Assembly (NCBI RefSeq): GCF_014174355.1
Contig: NZ_JABEQF010000003.1
Coordinates: 310,001 to 374,000, forward strand
Length of the DNA: 64,000 nucleotides
Direction of reading: 5' to 3'
Origin: Gluconacetobacter azotocaptans
Lineage (GTDB): Bacteria > Pseudomonadota > Alphaproteobacteria > Acetobacterales > Acetobacteraceae
Part shown: positions 16,818 through 25,226 of the stretch, piece by piece
How positions within the stretch are numbered: the stretch's first letter is position 1
Layout: each line of letters begins with the position of its first letter
Notes under the pieces: model-generated
What the model was told of the DNA's origin: nothing
The model's input: the letters and a program-made list of their open reading frames with translations, nothing else
The model's database searches: none
Position numbers and translations under genes: made by a program

Positions 16818-17378
16818 TCAGAACAGTTCGATATCGGAGCCACACTCCCTTGCCCATTTGCGCTCGGCTTCCGCCTCGCGCCGGCTGTAGTCGACCTCCT
16901 GACGCCCGATGCCCTGTGCGTCGTGCACCAGATTCTGCTGCGCCCGCCCGGTGGTCGGCCAGAAACGGACCCGCCGGGCCTGCGTGCCGCCGAGGCTTTG
17001 CGAGACGCAGTTTATGCCTTCGTCCGAAAGATAGTGCTGGATGAAATAGATGTTCTCCTGCCCGATGCGGCCAAGGGTGGGCACGACGGCGGCGCCCCCG
17101 AACGCCTTGCACAGCAGACGATTGCGACTTCCGCCCGCCTTGAGAATTCCGTTCACCAGCCTTTCCATCGAATGGACGCCGAACCGCATTGCCATTTCAT
17201 CGTGGCTTTCGCCGCCGCCAGGCAGCAGAAAATGATTCATGCCGCCGACATGGGCGATGGGGTCGAACATGCAGACCGAGATGCAGGACCCCAGCACGGT
17301 ACCAAGGACGACCGAAGGGTCGTCCGAGATCGCGACATCGCCCTGCACAACGGTCGTGACTTTGGACGTGTGCGTCAC
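16818..17378 (-). CDS. cheD: Chemoreceptor glutamine deamidase CheD
   Basis: CheD deamidates glutamines on chemoreceptors. The 186-aa protein has the catalytic cysteine in LGSCISVCMFDP (C32) and histidine in GGMNHFLLPGG (H49). The C-terminal block IGRQEVDYSRREAEAERKW is followed by the tail SDIELF. Translation starts at GTG 17378, overlapping the cheY2 stop as GTGA. An upstream reading frame continues through cheY2 but is not part of this gene. Its neighbours are cheY2 and the CheT-like gene. Confidence 0.93.
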   Translation of the reverse strand: MTHTSKVTTVVQGDVAISDDPSVVLGTVLGSCISVCMFDPIAHVGGMNHFLLPGGGESHDEMAMRFGVHSMERLVNGILKAGGSRNRLLCKAFGGAAVVPTLGRIGQENIYFIQHYLSDEGINCVSQSLGGTQARRVRFWPTTGRAQQNLVHDAQGIGRQEVDYSRREAEAERKWARECGSDIELF

Positions 17379-17764
17379 GTTATAGGCCCGAACACCTTTT
17401 CCAGAACCTCGCGCAGTTTCGCCACGGTATATGGCTTGGCCAGGAAGTTGTTCACGCCGGCCTTGACGGCGTCCTGAACAAGGTCCCTGCTTGCCTCGCT
17501 GGTCAGGATAATGAATGCGACTTTCTGGATCTTCGGGTTGCCTCGGACGGCGCGCAGCAATGCAAGGCCATCCATGACCGGCATGTTGAAGTCCGAAATG
17601 ACAAGATGCGTCGGGTTCTGATCGAGATACTCGAGCGCCTCCTTGCCGTCCTTCCTCTGCGCGATACTCATGAAACCAAGTTGTGCCAGGCTGTTGGCCA
17701 GGACCTGGCGAATGGAAGACTGGTCGTCGACGATGAGTGCCTTGATCTGTGAAGCGGCTGGCAT
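17375..17764 (-). CDS. cheY2: Chemotaxis response regulator CheY (second copy)
   Basis: This stand-alone receiver (129 aa) has the full set of switch residues: D13-D14, phospho-acceptor D58 in LVISDFNMPVMDG, T88 in FIILTSEA, and K110 in FLAKPY. It follows cheB by 85 bp and overlaps cheD. Two-CheY systems in alphaproteobacteria often use one CheY at the motor and the other as a phosphate sink; which role applies here cannot be told from sequence. Confidence 0.93.
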   Translation of the reverse strand: MPAASQIKALIVDDQSSIRQVLANSLAQLGFMSIAQRKDGKEALEYLDQNPTHLVISDFNMPVMDGLALLRAVRGNPKIQKVAFIILTSEASRDLVQDAVKAGVNNFLAKPYTVAKLREVLEKVFGPIT

Positions 17765-17849
17765 TGTCTTCTCGTTCTCTCTTCCTGCACATTCCGGTCA
17801 TTGTCGCCGGCGTCAATCGCTGTTTGCGGTTTCCCGCCGATATGTCATA

Positions 17850-18887
17850 TCAATACATTTGACTGGTCATGGCAGCGGCGCTGATCTGGCCAAGAGAAAC
17901 AATCCGTGCCGCCGCCCCAATCTCGGCGGCAACCCGCGGCATGCCATAGACGACTGCCGACGCCTTGTCCTGCGCGATCGTGCGGGCGCCGGCATGGCGC
18001 ATGGCCAGAAGCCCTTCCGCCCCGTCCCGCCCCATGCCGGTCAGGATGATGCCGAGCGCATCCTTGCCGGCCTGCCTGGCGACGGAATCGAACAATATAT
18101 CGACCGATGGACAATGGCCGTTGACCGGCGGGGACTTGACCAGCCGTGTCGCATATCCCCCGTCACGCCGCTCCACCACCGTGTGCCTGTCCCCACCCGG
18201 CGCGATCCGGACGGCGCCGGGCGTCAGCACCTCGCCATCCCTTGCCTCGCATATGGACAGGGCCGGGATCTTCCGGTCCAGGCTGCTGGCGAAACTCGCC
18301 GTGAAAAGGGCGGGCATGTGCTGGCAGACGATCACGGGCGGGCTCTGTTCCGGAAATCCCGAAAGCACTTCCCCAAGCGCCTCCACCCCGCCTGTCGAGG
18401 CCCCGATCGCGACCAGGCCGATCGAGTCCCCCCATGTCTTCGGCCGGTGGAGCACGGGCTCGGCACTCCGGCGCGGGGGCCTGGCGTCCGGATGGGAGTG
18501 CGCCGCCTGGATGACCAGCCGTGCCAGCCCGGCGAAGGCATCCCCGCCCACGACCGAGGCCGGTTTGGGGAAACAGTCGAACGCGCCCATCTGCAGCGCC
18601 GTTATCGCCGTGTCGGCGCCCCGTGCCGTCAGGCTGGACACCATGACCACCGGAATCGGGCGCAGCCGCATGATCTTCTCGAGAAACTGGAGACCATTCA
18701 TCCCCGGCATCTCGACATCCAGCGTGATCACATCCGGCTGGTCCTGGATGATCAGGTCCCGGGCCTCGATCGGGTTGGCCGCCTCGCCGCACACGACAAT
18801 CTCGGGCTGCTGGTCGAAAGACCGCCTGATGAGCGCCCGCATCGTCCGCGAATCATCGACGATAAGAACCTTGACCGGCTTCTCCAT
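17850..18887 (-). CDS. cheB: Chemoreceptor methylesterase CheB
   Basis: CheB removes receptor methyl groups and deamidates receptors when phosphorylated by CheA. The 345-aa protein has an N-terminal receiver with D11-D12 and phospho-acceptor D57 (ITLDVEMPG). A short linker leads to a methylesterase domain with the catalytic triad S164 (IGASTGG), H190 (CQHMP) and D288 (GMGRDG). It starts 3 bp after the cheR stop. Confidence 0.97.
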   Translation of the reverse strand: MEKPVKVLIVDDSRTMRALIRRSFDQQPEIVVCGEAANPIEARDLIIQDQPDVITLDVEMPGMNGLQFLEKIMRLRPIPVVMVSSLTARGADTAITALQMGAFDCFPKPASVVGGDAFAGLARLVIQAAHSHPDARPPRRSAEPVLHRPKTWGDSIGLVAIGASTGGVEALGEVLSGFPEQSPPVIVCQHMPALFTASFASSLDRKIPALSICEARDGEVLTPGAVRIAPGGDRHTVVERRDGGYATRLVKSPPVNGHCPSVDILFDSVARQAGKDALGIILTGMGRDGAEGLLAMRHAGARTIAQDKASAVVYGMPRVAAEIGAAARIVSLGQISAAAMTSQMY

Positions 18888-18890
18888 GGT

Positions 18891-19733
18891 TCAGGGTTCC
18901 TTCCTGTAGATGGTCGGAGCGACCTGCTCCAGGCCGCACTGATTTTTGGACGCCACCCTCTCGGAGTGACCGACATAGAGGAAACCGCCAGGTTCAAGCC
19001 GCTCGGCCAGGCGACACCACAGACGTTCGCGCGTGGCCTCGTCGAAGTAGATGACGACGTTGCGGCAGAAGATGGCGGCGAACGTACCCTTCATCGGCCA
19101 GTCGGCATTGAGGTTGAGAACACGGAACGCCGGAAGGCTGCGAATGCCGCCCGTGAAGCGCAGCGCGTCGTCGCCATAGGGTTCCATGAACCGGGATTGC
19201 TTCTCGGCCGAAATGGCCTCGGCTTCCGCCCTCGGGTAGATGCCGGCCGCGGCCTGCGAGACAACGTCGGAGTTTATGTCCGTCGCCAGAACGCGCACGT
19301 CATGCCCGTGCGCGTCCGGAAAGGCCGACAGGACAGACATGGCGATGCTCCACGGCTCCTGGCCCGTCGAACAGGCGGCCGACCACAGCCTTCCTCGCCC
19401 CCCGGCGCGGACCTGCGCGGCGAGACGCGGCACAACGACCTCTTCCAGATGCGTGAAATGGGTCTTTTCCCGGAAAAAGCTCGTCACGTTCGTCGTCAGG
19501 GCGCAGATGAGCTTTTCCATCTCGTTCCGGCCGCCAGGCGCCTGCACGAAATCGAGATACCTTTGGAACGAGGCGTGGCCGGCCTCGCGTACCCTGCGGG
19601 AAACGCGCGAATACACAAGCGTGCGCTTCGTGTCCGGGAAATATATGCCGGCTTCCTCCTGCGCTATACGTCGCACGCGCTGAAAATCGGCGTCCGTATA
19701 GTCAGGCTCACCGGCCGGCCGCATGGTGTTCAT
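18891..19733 (-). CDS. cheR: Chemoreceptor methyltransferase CheR
   Basis: CheR methylates receptor glutamates with S-adenosylmethionine. The 280-aa protein has the N-terminal helical domain (TSFFREKTHF), the SAM-binding region WSAACSTGQEPWSIAM, and the later IFCRNVVIYFDEATRE and GGFLYVGHSE blocks. It starts in an ATGA overlap with cheW (19730-19733). The upstream MCP ends in GWEEF, which resembles the pentapeptide docking site for CheR. Confidence 0.96.
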   Translation of the reverse strand: MNTMRPAGEPDYTDADFQRVRRIAQEEAGIYFPDTKRTLVYSRVSRRVREAGHASFQRYLDFVQAPGGRNEMEKLICALTTNVTSFFREKTHFTHLEEVVVPRLAAQVRAGGRGRLWSAACSTGQEPWSIAMSVLSAFPDAHGHDVRVLATDINSDVVSQAAAGIYPRAEAEAISAEKQSRFMEPYGDDALRFTGGIRSLPAFRVLNLNADWPMKGTFAAIFCRNVVIYFDEATRERLWCRLAERLEPGGFLYVGHSERVASKNQCGLEQVAPTIYRKEP

Positions 19734-20191
19734 TCAGACGCAACACCTTCGACAAGCTGGTTGACGACGGATTCCAGTCGAAGGACGCCGATCATCCGGT
19801 TGCCGATCATGACAAGTCCGCTAAGACTGCTGCAGTCGTCGGACACCGACTGGATGTCACTGCCCTGGATGTCGGCCATGTCGATGACACGATCGACCAG
19901 AAGCCCGCACATGATGCCCTGTGTCGATTCGACAATCACCACGACGCGGCGCGGGTTATCGAGCTGCGGCGGCACATTGAGATAAATCGCCAGGTCAATC
20001 AGCGTCAGGATGATGCCGCGCAGATTGATGGCGCCGCATACATAAGGCGGGGCGAAAGGCAGGACGGTCGTTTTTTCAAATCCCCGAATTTCACGGACGC
20101 TGAGGATTGGTATGCAATATTCCTGGTCGCCCACGGCGAACACGATCATCTTCACCGCTTTGGACTCCGCGGCCTTTTCTTCTTCCGTCAT
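19730..20191 (-). CDS. cheW: Chemotaxis coupling protein CheW
   Basis: CheW links receptors to CheA. The protein (153 aa) has the CheW fold pattern MIVFAVGDQEYCIPILSVRE, then PPYVCGAINLRGIILTLIDL and a terminal hydrophobic block. The ATG at 20191 was chosen because GGGAAG lies 6 bases upstream; a TTG six codons earlier (20209) also opens the frame. It overlaps cheR and follows cheA by about 40 bp. Confidence 0.95.
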   Translation of the reverse strand: MTEEEKAAESKAVKMIVFAVGDQEYCIPILSVREIRGFEKTTVLPFAPPYVCGAINLRGIILTLIDLAIYLNVPPQLDNPRRVVVIVESTQGIMCGLLVDRVIDMADIQGSDIQSVSDDCSSLSGLVMIGNRMIGVLRLESVVNQLVEGVASE

Positions 20192-20234
20192 GTCCGGCTT
20201 CCCACTCAAATGCTGATCGCTCTGATGTTGCTTA

Positions 20235-22502
20235 TTACGCCGCCAGCACTGCGCGGGCGTCTGATAATTTGGTATTGATGCGCCCGACGGCAGAGGCGAT
20301 CAGCGCGGGGGCGTCCAGGATCAGGGAAACGCTGCCATCGCCCAGAATGGTCGCCGCCGACACGCCGGGTATCCGCCGGTAGTTCTTCTCCATGCTCTTG
20401 ATGACGACATGCGCCTGATCACGGATTTCGTCCACGACAAGGCCCGCCCGTGCGCCTGATTCGTTCTCGACGATCAGCATGACGGCGCCGTCCCGGGGTT
20501 CGTCGGACACCGCAGCCGACAGGCCCAATTCCGATCCCAGCGGCACCAGCGGTATGCAGTCGCCGCGGATCGAAACCATTTTCTTTCCGTCCGGCAGGAC
20601 ATACGTGTCCTGCGGCTTGATGATCATGGTCTCGACCACGGACGAAACCGGAATGACCATCGTGGCGCCGCCGGCAACGATCAGCATGCCGTCGAGAACG
20701 GCCAGCGTCAGCGGCAGGCTGAGGCAGAACACGGTTCCGTTGCCCGGCACGCTCTGGATGGTGATCCGGCCGCCCAGGCTGAGGATCGCCTGCTTGACGA
20801 CATCCATCCCCACCCCACGGCCGGAAAGATTCGATATCGTATCGGCTGTCGAGAAGCCGGGTGCGAAGATGAGATTGTTGATCTCGTCGTCGGTCAGGAC
20901 CGCGTCCGGCGCGATGATGCCGCGCTTGATGGCCGTCGCAAGGACACGCTCGCGATTGATGCCGCCCCCGTCGTCCTTGATCGTGATCAGGATGTGCCCC
21001 GATCGGTGGCTGGCGGAAAGAAGGATATGGCCGATCGCCGGCTTGCCGGCCGCAAGGCGATCCTCCACCTTCTCGATACCGTGGTCGATCGCATTGCGCA
21101 GCATGTGGGTCAGCGGGTCGGACAGCTTTTCGACCAGCGTCCGGTCGACTTCCGTATCCTCCCCCTCAAGCGTCAGGACGACGTCCTTCCCGGTCATGGA
21201 GCAGGCCTCGCGCACCACGCGCTGCATGCGCTGGAACACGCTGCGTACCGGCTGGGCCCGGACCGCCATGACGGCATCCTGAATGTCGCGTGTCAGGGAC
21301 TGCATGCTGGCGATGCACTCCCCCAGTTCGCGCGGCATCGAAGCATTGTTCCGGCGACACTGGGATTCAAGCGCCGCCTGGGCGATGACCAGCTCGCCGA
21401 CGAGATCCATCAGATTGTCGATCCGGGGGAGATCGACACGGATCGTGGCCTGTTCGGTCCGCCGGACATTCGCTCCATTCGCGCCGCTCGCGACAGCCGC
21501 GGGCTGAATGGCGTCGGGGCGGGATACGGCAGGGGTGGCCTGCGCCGCCGTGACAGCGGAAGATGTCTCCGCAAGAGCAGGGACAGCCGGTTCCGGCGGC
21601 GCGACATCCAGCGGGGTCTCGCCCGACGGCTGCGCATCCGTGGCAGCTATTGCCTCGCCGCCTTCCGACGCCGGGTCGCCTTCGCGGGAAATCGTGAAGT
21701 CGCAGACATCGCCGCCCCAGTCGAACACCGATTGGACGGTGTCCTCCAACACTTCTGCGGGAAGAACGGCGCGCCACGACAGATAGGACCGGTCGGGCTC
21801 CAGCGCGTCGAAGGGCGGAAGAGCCGACGCGTCACAGGTCACCGTGATCTCGCCGCCCTCGACGGCCACCGCCGCGTCTGTAAGGCCGATCAGGATGTTC
21901 CTGGCGTCATCCCCGCGCGCGTACATGGCGTCATGCGGGCAAAACGTGACGATCAGCGGCGCAGGGGCCTGAACGGGGGCGGGGTCGAATCCGAAATCCA
22001 GCCCGAAATCCACCGGCACCGGCTCGAAATCCATGGGGACGGGCACGAAATCCATGGGAATCGGAACGAAATCCGAGGGGACGACGTCGTCGGTCTTATG
22101 CGCCTCCGCGTTGCCCCCGATGATGGACTCAAGTTCGATCTGGCTCTCGGCGATGCGTCCCGGATCCACCGACGGGCCGCCGTCGCGCGCCTCGACCACC
22201 AGGTCGCTGAGTACGTCCATCGCCTTGAGGAAAATCTTGACGACGTCCTGCGTGGGCGCAACACGACCCGATCGCACACCGTCGAGCGAGCTCTCGAACA
22301 CATGTGCGAAACGCACGAGGTTTTCGAGGCCGAACGACGCCGCGCCGCCCTTGATGGAATGCACGGCACGAAAGACGGCGTTGATGGTTTCCTGCTCGGA
22401 CTCGCCGTCCGACAGCGCCGACAGCCCGCGCTCGAGTTCCTGAAGCTGCTCGTCGCACTCCTGGAAGAAGACCAGGAGGATGTCGCCCATGTCACCACTC
22501 AT
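20235..22502 (-). CDS. cheA: Chemotaxis histidine kinase CheA
   Basis: CheA autophosphorylates and passes phosphate to CheY and CheB. The 755-aa protein has the Hpt domain with H48 in FRAVHSIKGGAASFG, a linker with DF-x-P-x-P repeats at about residues 144-170, and a region that may be P2. The dimerisation helices follow from about residue 350. The ATPase domain has N-box THMLRNAIDHG and G boxes IKDDGGGI and LSGRGVGMDVV, and a CheW-like domain forms the C-terminus. GGAGGAG lies 8 bases before the ATG. Confidence 0.97.
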   Translation of the reverse strand: MSGDMGDILLVFFQECDEQLQELERGLSALSDGESEQETINAVFRAVHSIKGGAASFGLENLVRFAHVFESSLDGVRSGRVAPTQDVVKIFLKAMDVLSDLVVEARDGGPSVDPGRIAESQIELESIIGGNAEAHKTDDVVPSDFVPIPMDFVPVPMDFEPVPVDFGLDFGFDPAPVQAPAPLIVTFCPHDAMYARGDDARNILIGLTDAAVAVEGGEITVTCDASALPPFDALEPDRSYLSWRAVLPAEVLEDTVQSVFDWGGDVCDFTISREGDPASEGGEAIAATDAQPSGETPLDVAPPEPAVPALAETSSAVTAAQATPAVSRPDAIQPAAVASGANGANVRRTEQATIRVDLPRIDNLMDLVGELVIAQAALESQCRRNNASMPRELGECIASMQSLTRDIQDAVMAVRAQPVRSVFQRMQRVVREACSMTGKDVVLTLEGEDTEVDRTLVEKLSDPLTHMLRNAIDHGIEKVEDRLAAGKPAIGHILLSASHRSGHILITIKDDGGGINRERVLATAIKRGIIAPDAVLTDDEINNLIFAPGFSTADTISNLSGRGVGMDVVKQAILSLGGRITIQSVPGNGTVFCLSLPLTLAVLDGMLIVAGGATMVIPVSSVVETMIIKPQDTYVLPDGKKMVSIRGDCIPLVPLGSELGLSAAVSDEPRDGAVMLIVENESGARAGLVVDEIRDQAHVVIKSMEKNYRRIPGVSAATILGDGSVSLILDAPALIASAVGRINTKLSDARAVLAA

Positions 22503-22520
22503 TCTGAGTGCTCCTCCCGT

Positions 22521-22910
22521 TCAGGCGGTAACCCGGCGGATCGCCGCAACAAGACTGTCGGTGCTGAACGGCTTCACGATCCACCCCGTGGCGCCCGCCT
22601 CGCGCGCGCGGGCCTTCTTCTCGGGGCCGCTCTCCGTCGTCAGGACGATGATCGGGATATGCCGGAACTGATCCATCTTGCGGACAGCCTCGATCAGCCC
22701 GAAGCCGTCCATGCGCGGCATGTTGATATCGGTGATGATCGCGTTGGGCGGCGGGTTTGCGGCCTGCAGCACTTCCAGCCCCGCCACCCCATCCTCGCCC
22801 TGGATGACGTCGTATCCGCCACCCTCCAAGGCCTTGCGCAGCATGCCCTGCATGGTCCGAGAATCATCAACCGTCAGGACACGTATGGCCTGTTTTCCCA
22901 CCATATTCAT
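22521..22910 (-). CDS. cheY: Chemotaxis response regulator CheY
   Basis: This 129-aa single-domain receiver has D15-D16, phospho-acceptor D61 (IITDINMPRMDG), T91 and K113 (GWIVKPF). It begins at ATG 22910 in an ATGA overlap with the STAS gene; the frame stays open upstream but that part is not expected to be translated. It precedes cheA, so it probably belongs to the same transcript as the kinase. Confidence 0.94.
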   Translation of the reverse strand: MNMVGKQAIRVLTVDDSRTMQGMLRKALEGGGYDVIQGEDGVAGLEVLQAANPPPNAIITDINMPRMDGFGLIEAVRKMDQFRHIPIIVLTTESGPEKKARAREAGATGWIVKPFSTDSLVAAIRRVTA

Positions 22911-23251
22911 TGCTCCTTGGGAGGCATGGGCAGTTCCGACAGAAACTCGCTGGCCCCGAAGAGGACATAAGCTTCCCTGATCTGCTCTGACGGAGCGACG
23001 AAAGGGCATCCGCTTGCGATGAGAATCTGCAGACACAGGCCGCCGATATAGGTGACACCCGATGCATCGAGATGGACCTTACCGGCCCCGGCCTGTTTCC
23101 GCCCCTTGGCAATCATCTCCTTGAGAGCGAAGGCGGCGGAGGTATCCAGGCGCTCGGGCAGTGTCAGGCAGACCGCAGGATCGGAAGGGGTGGCATCCAC
23201 CTTGGAGGATGACGACGTCCCGTGCTCTCTCAGCAGAGAACTGGACGCCAT
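22907..23251 (-). CDS. STAS-domain chemotaxis protein
   Basis: The 114-aa product resembles small STAS or anti-sigma-antagonist-like proteins found next to cheA in alphaproteobacteria. It shows the central pattern KVHLDASGVTYIGGLCLQIL, with a serine/threonine-bearing loop where anti-sigma antagonists are phosphorylated; the residue at that site appears to be Thr or Tyr rather than the usual Ser. The start at 23251 overlaps the MCP stop as TGATG. Its role is unknown. Confidence 0.75.
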   Translation of the reverse strand: MASSSLLREHGTSSSSKVDATPSDPAVCLTLPERLDTSAAFALKEMIAKGRKQAGAGKVHLDASGVTYIGGLCLQILIASGCPFVAPSEQIREAYVLFGASEFLSELPMPPKEQ

Positions 23252-24747
23252 CAAAACTCCTCCCATCCCTGGTCGGGCGATGTTGTCGGAAGCGGGCTGC
23301 TCAGCATGGGGGCGGGGGCACGGTTGGCCTTCTCGACCGGCCGCGGGGGCGAGAAGGCCGAAAGGGCCTCGCTGACTGCGGCGCTGTCCCGGCCATTGTT
23401 GATCTTGAACCGGCTGAGGGTCTGCGCCAGCGTCTTGGTTTCGGCGGTCAGGTTGTGGCTGGCGGCCGTCGTCTGCTCGACCATGGCGGCATTCTGCTGC
23501 GTCACCTGGTCCATGTCGCCGATCGACGCCGTGATCTCGGACAGGCGTTGCGCCTGATCCTGCGCGGAGACCGAAATTTCCTCGACACGGATCGAGATGT
23601 TCTGCGTGCTTCCGGCGAATTCGGTCAGGTAGGTGCCGGTCTGCTGCACCAGGTCGACGCCCTTGCCGACCTGATCGGCGGAAACGGAAATCAGGCGCTT
23701 GATCTCGCTGGCAGACTTTGCCGACTGCTCGGCAAGAGAGCGAACCTCCTGGGCCACCACCGCGAAGCCGCGCCCCGCGTCACCTGCGCGTGCCGCCTCG
23801 ACAGCCGCGTTCAGGGCCAGGACATTGGTCTGGAAAGCAATGCCGTCGATGACCGAAATGATCTCGCCAATGGCGTCGGACGATTTCTTGATCCCGTCCA
23901 TCGCCTGCGTCGTCAGGACCATGACGCCGGTGGCCGACTTGACCTTTTCCAGGGCATCCTTCGTTTCGGTACTGGCGGCCGTGCATGTCTTGGCGGTGCG
24001 CTGCACGCCATCGGCGATAGTACGGACGGCCGCGGCCGTCTGGCCCAGGTTCGCGGCCTGCTTCTCGGTCCGCTTCGCAAGATCGTCGGATGCGGTCGAA
24101 ATCTCGCTGGCGCCGGTGGCGATCAGGTCGGAATTGCTGGCGACGGCGCGCAGCGCCTCGCTCAGGCGCGACGCCGAGTGATTGAACGCATCACGCAGCG
24201 GCGCGAACTCTTTATCGAAGATGCTCGCCTTGATCCGGATCCGCAGGTCGCCCTTGGCCATTTCCGCCAGCGCCGAGCCCAGGGCGTCGATGACTTCATG
24301 CGTCTGGTTGTCACGTTCACGGCTGTTTGCAAGGGCGTCCCTGATCTCGGCGCTCATCGCCTCCTGGCGCGTCTTGGCCTCGGCCTGCTCCCGCACGCTG
24401 CGCGTGAACTCGACCATCACGCGGGCCAGGCGTCCCGTACCGTCCTTGTTGTCGAGGAACGGAACATCGCCCCGGACTTCACCGCGTCCCAGTCGCTCGC
24501 CGATATCGACAAGGGTTTCAAGCGGCGTGGTCACCACCAGCGTCAGCAGGCCCCAGATGGCGAACACGACCAGTTCGCCAAACCCGAGGGCAGCCATGTT
24601 CATGATGAACATATGCTCGACCGGCTCGCTGATGAAATATCCGACCGCCTCGATAATGATCTGGAGCATAAGATACGCTTCCAGACACAGCATCACGACC
24701 CTGATCTTGACGCGGAGCGGGGCGTCCTTGTTCAGCCACTTCAACAT
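23251..24747 (-). CDS. Methyl-accepting chemotaxis protein without periplasmic domain
   Basis: The 498-aa receptor has two N-terminal hydrophobic segments (about residues 16-38 and 50-72) separated by only a dozen residues, so it lacks a normal periplasmic ligand domain. A HAMP-like region follows, then a signalling domain with the hairpin tip [20 protein letters not shown] and [15 protein letters not shown]. The C-terminus GWEEF resembles the CheR/CheB docking pentapeptide. It heads the che transcript and may serve as a receptor for energy state, membrane state or internal signals; the ligand is unknown. Confidence 0.92.
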   Translation of the reverse strand: MLKWLNKDAPLRVKIRVVMLCLEAYLMLQIIIEAVGYFISEPVEHMFIMNMAALGFGELVVFAIWGLLTLVVTTPLETLVDIGERLGRGEVRGDVPFLDNKDGTGRLARVMVEFTRSVREQAEAKTRQEAMSAEIRDALANSRERDNQTHEVIDALGSALAEMAKGDLRIRIKASIFDKEFAPLRDAFNHSASRLSEALRAVASNSDLIATGASEISTASDDLAKRTEKQAANLGQTAAAVRTIADGVQRTAKTCTAASTETKDALEKVKSATGVMVLTTQAMDGIKKSSDAIGEIISVIDGIAFQTNVLALNAAVEAARAGDAGRGFAVVAQEVRSLAEQSAKSASEIKRLISVSADQVGKGVDLVQQTGTYLTEFAGSTQNISIRVEEISVSAQDQAQRLSEITASIGDMDQVTQQNAAMVEQTTAASHNLTAETKTLAQTLSRFKINNGRDSAAVSEALSAFSPPRPVEKANRAPAPMLSSPLPTTSPDQGWEEF

Positions 24748-25226
24748 GCCGCTGCAACTTCCTTCATATTTTTCGGGACGCCGCGCATGGAGCTACCCGC
24801 GCACCAATCCCCTCTTCGGATGGCACGTCCGGCACCGACGGCCGTTTCACGCCCCCTCCCGTCGTCCACGGAAGAGAGGGAACGCCTTGCCGCATCCAGG
24901 ACAATTCGGATGCTGCGGGGCAGTCCCATCAGGTCATGAACCAGGCAATCATCTCTATGTCCGAACGGGTAGCCATGCGTCAATGCCTGGCCCGTGACCG
25001 AATTCCCTTGTTCATCAAGAATACATGTTTTCAGCAATAGACTGCCGACGACACAACGCGGCGATACTGTTCTCGCCGCGCGGGGCCGTTGTCCTTGATC
25101 CGGATCATTTGCCGTCGAATGTTCTGCATGACCGCCCCCTTTTCGAGACGGTTTCCCGGCGTCCCGCTTCGCGAACAGGGCTGGCCTGCGTATTCTATCG
25201 CGCTTCTGCTGGCTGCGGTCCCGCAC
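24748..25226 (-). other. Long gap between flhA and the MCP; possible decayed small gene
   Basis: This 479-bp stretch contains one minus-strand open frame (GTG at 25226 to stop at 24741, 161 codons) that would overlap the MCP start by 7 bp. Codons such as AGA, ATA, GTA and TTG are frequent, unlike neighbouring genes. The middle (DDCLVHDLMG, then LPRSIRIVLD) faintly recalls a small PilZ domain lacking its RxxxR and SxxG motifs. It is more likely non-coding or a remnant than a working gene. The che promoter should also lie here. Confidence 0.25.

Noticed and set aside
17643-19985. A 780-codon plus-strand frame across the cheB-cheR-cheW region
   Set aside because: It mirrors three well-supported minus-strand che genes; composition (Arg/Pro/His) is typical of antisense frames.
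20994-22970. A 658-codon plus-strand frame over cheA
   Set aside because: It is antisense to cheA and cheY, with no domain signature.
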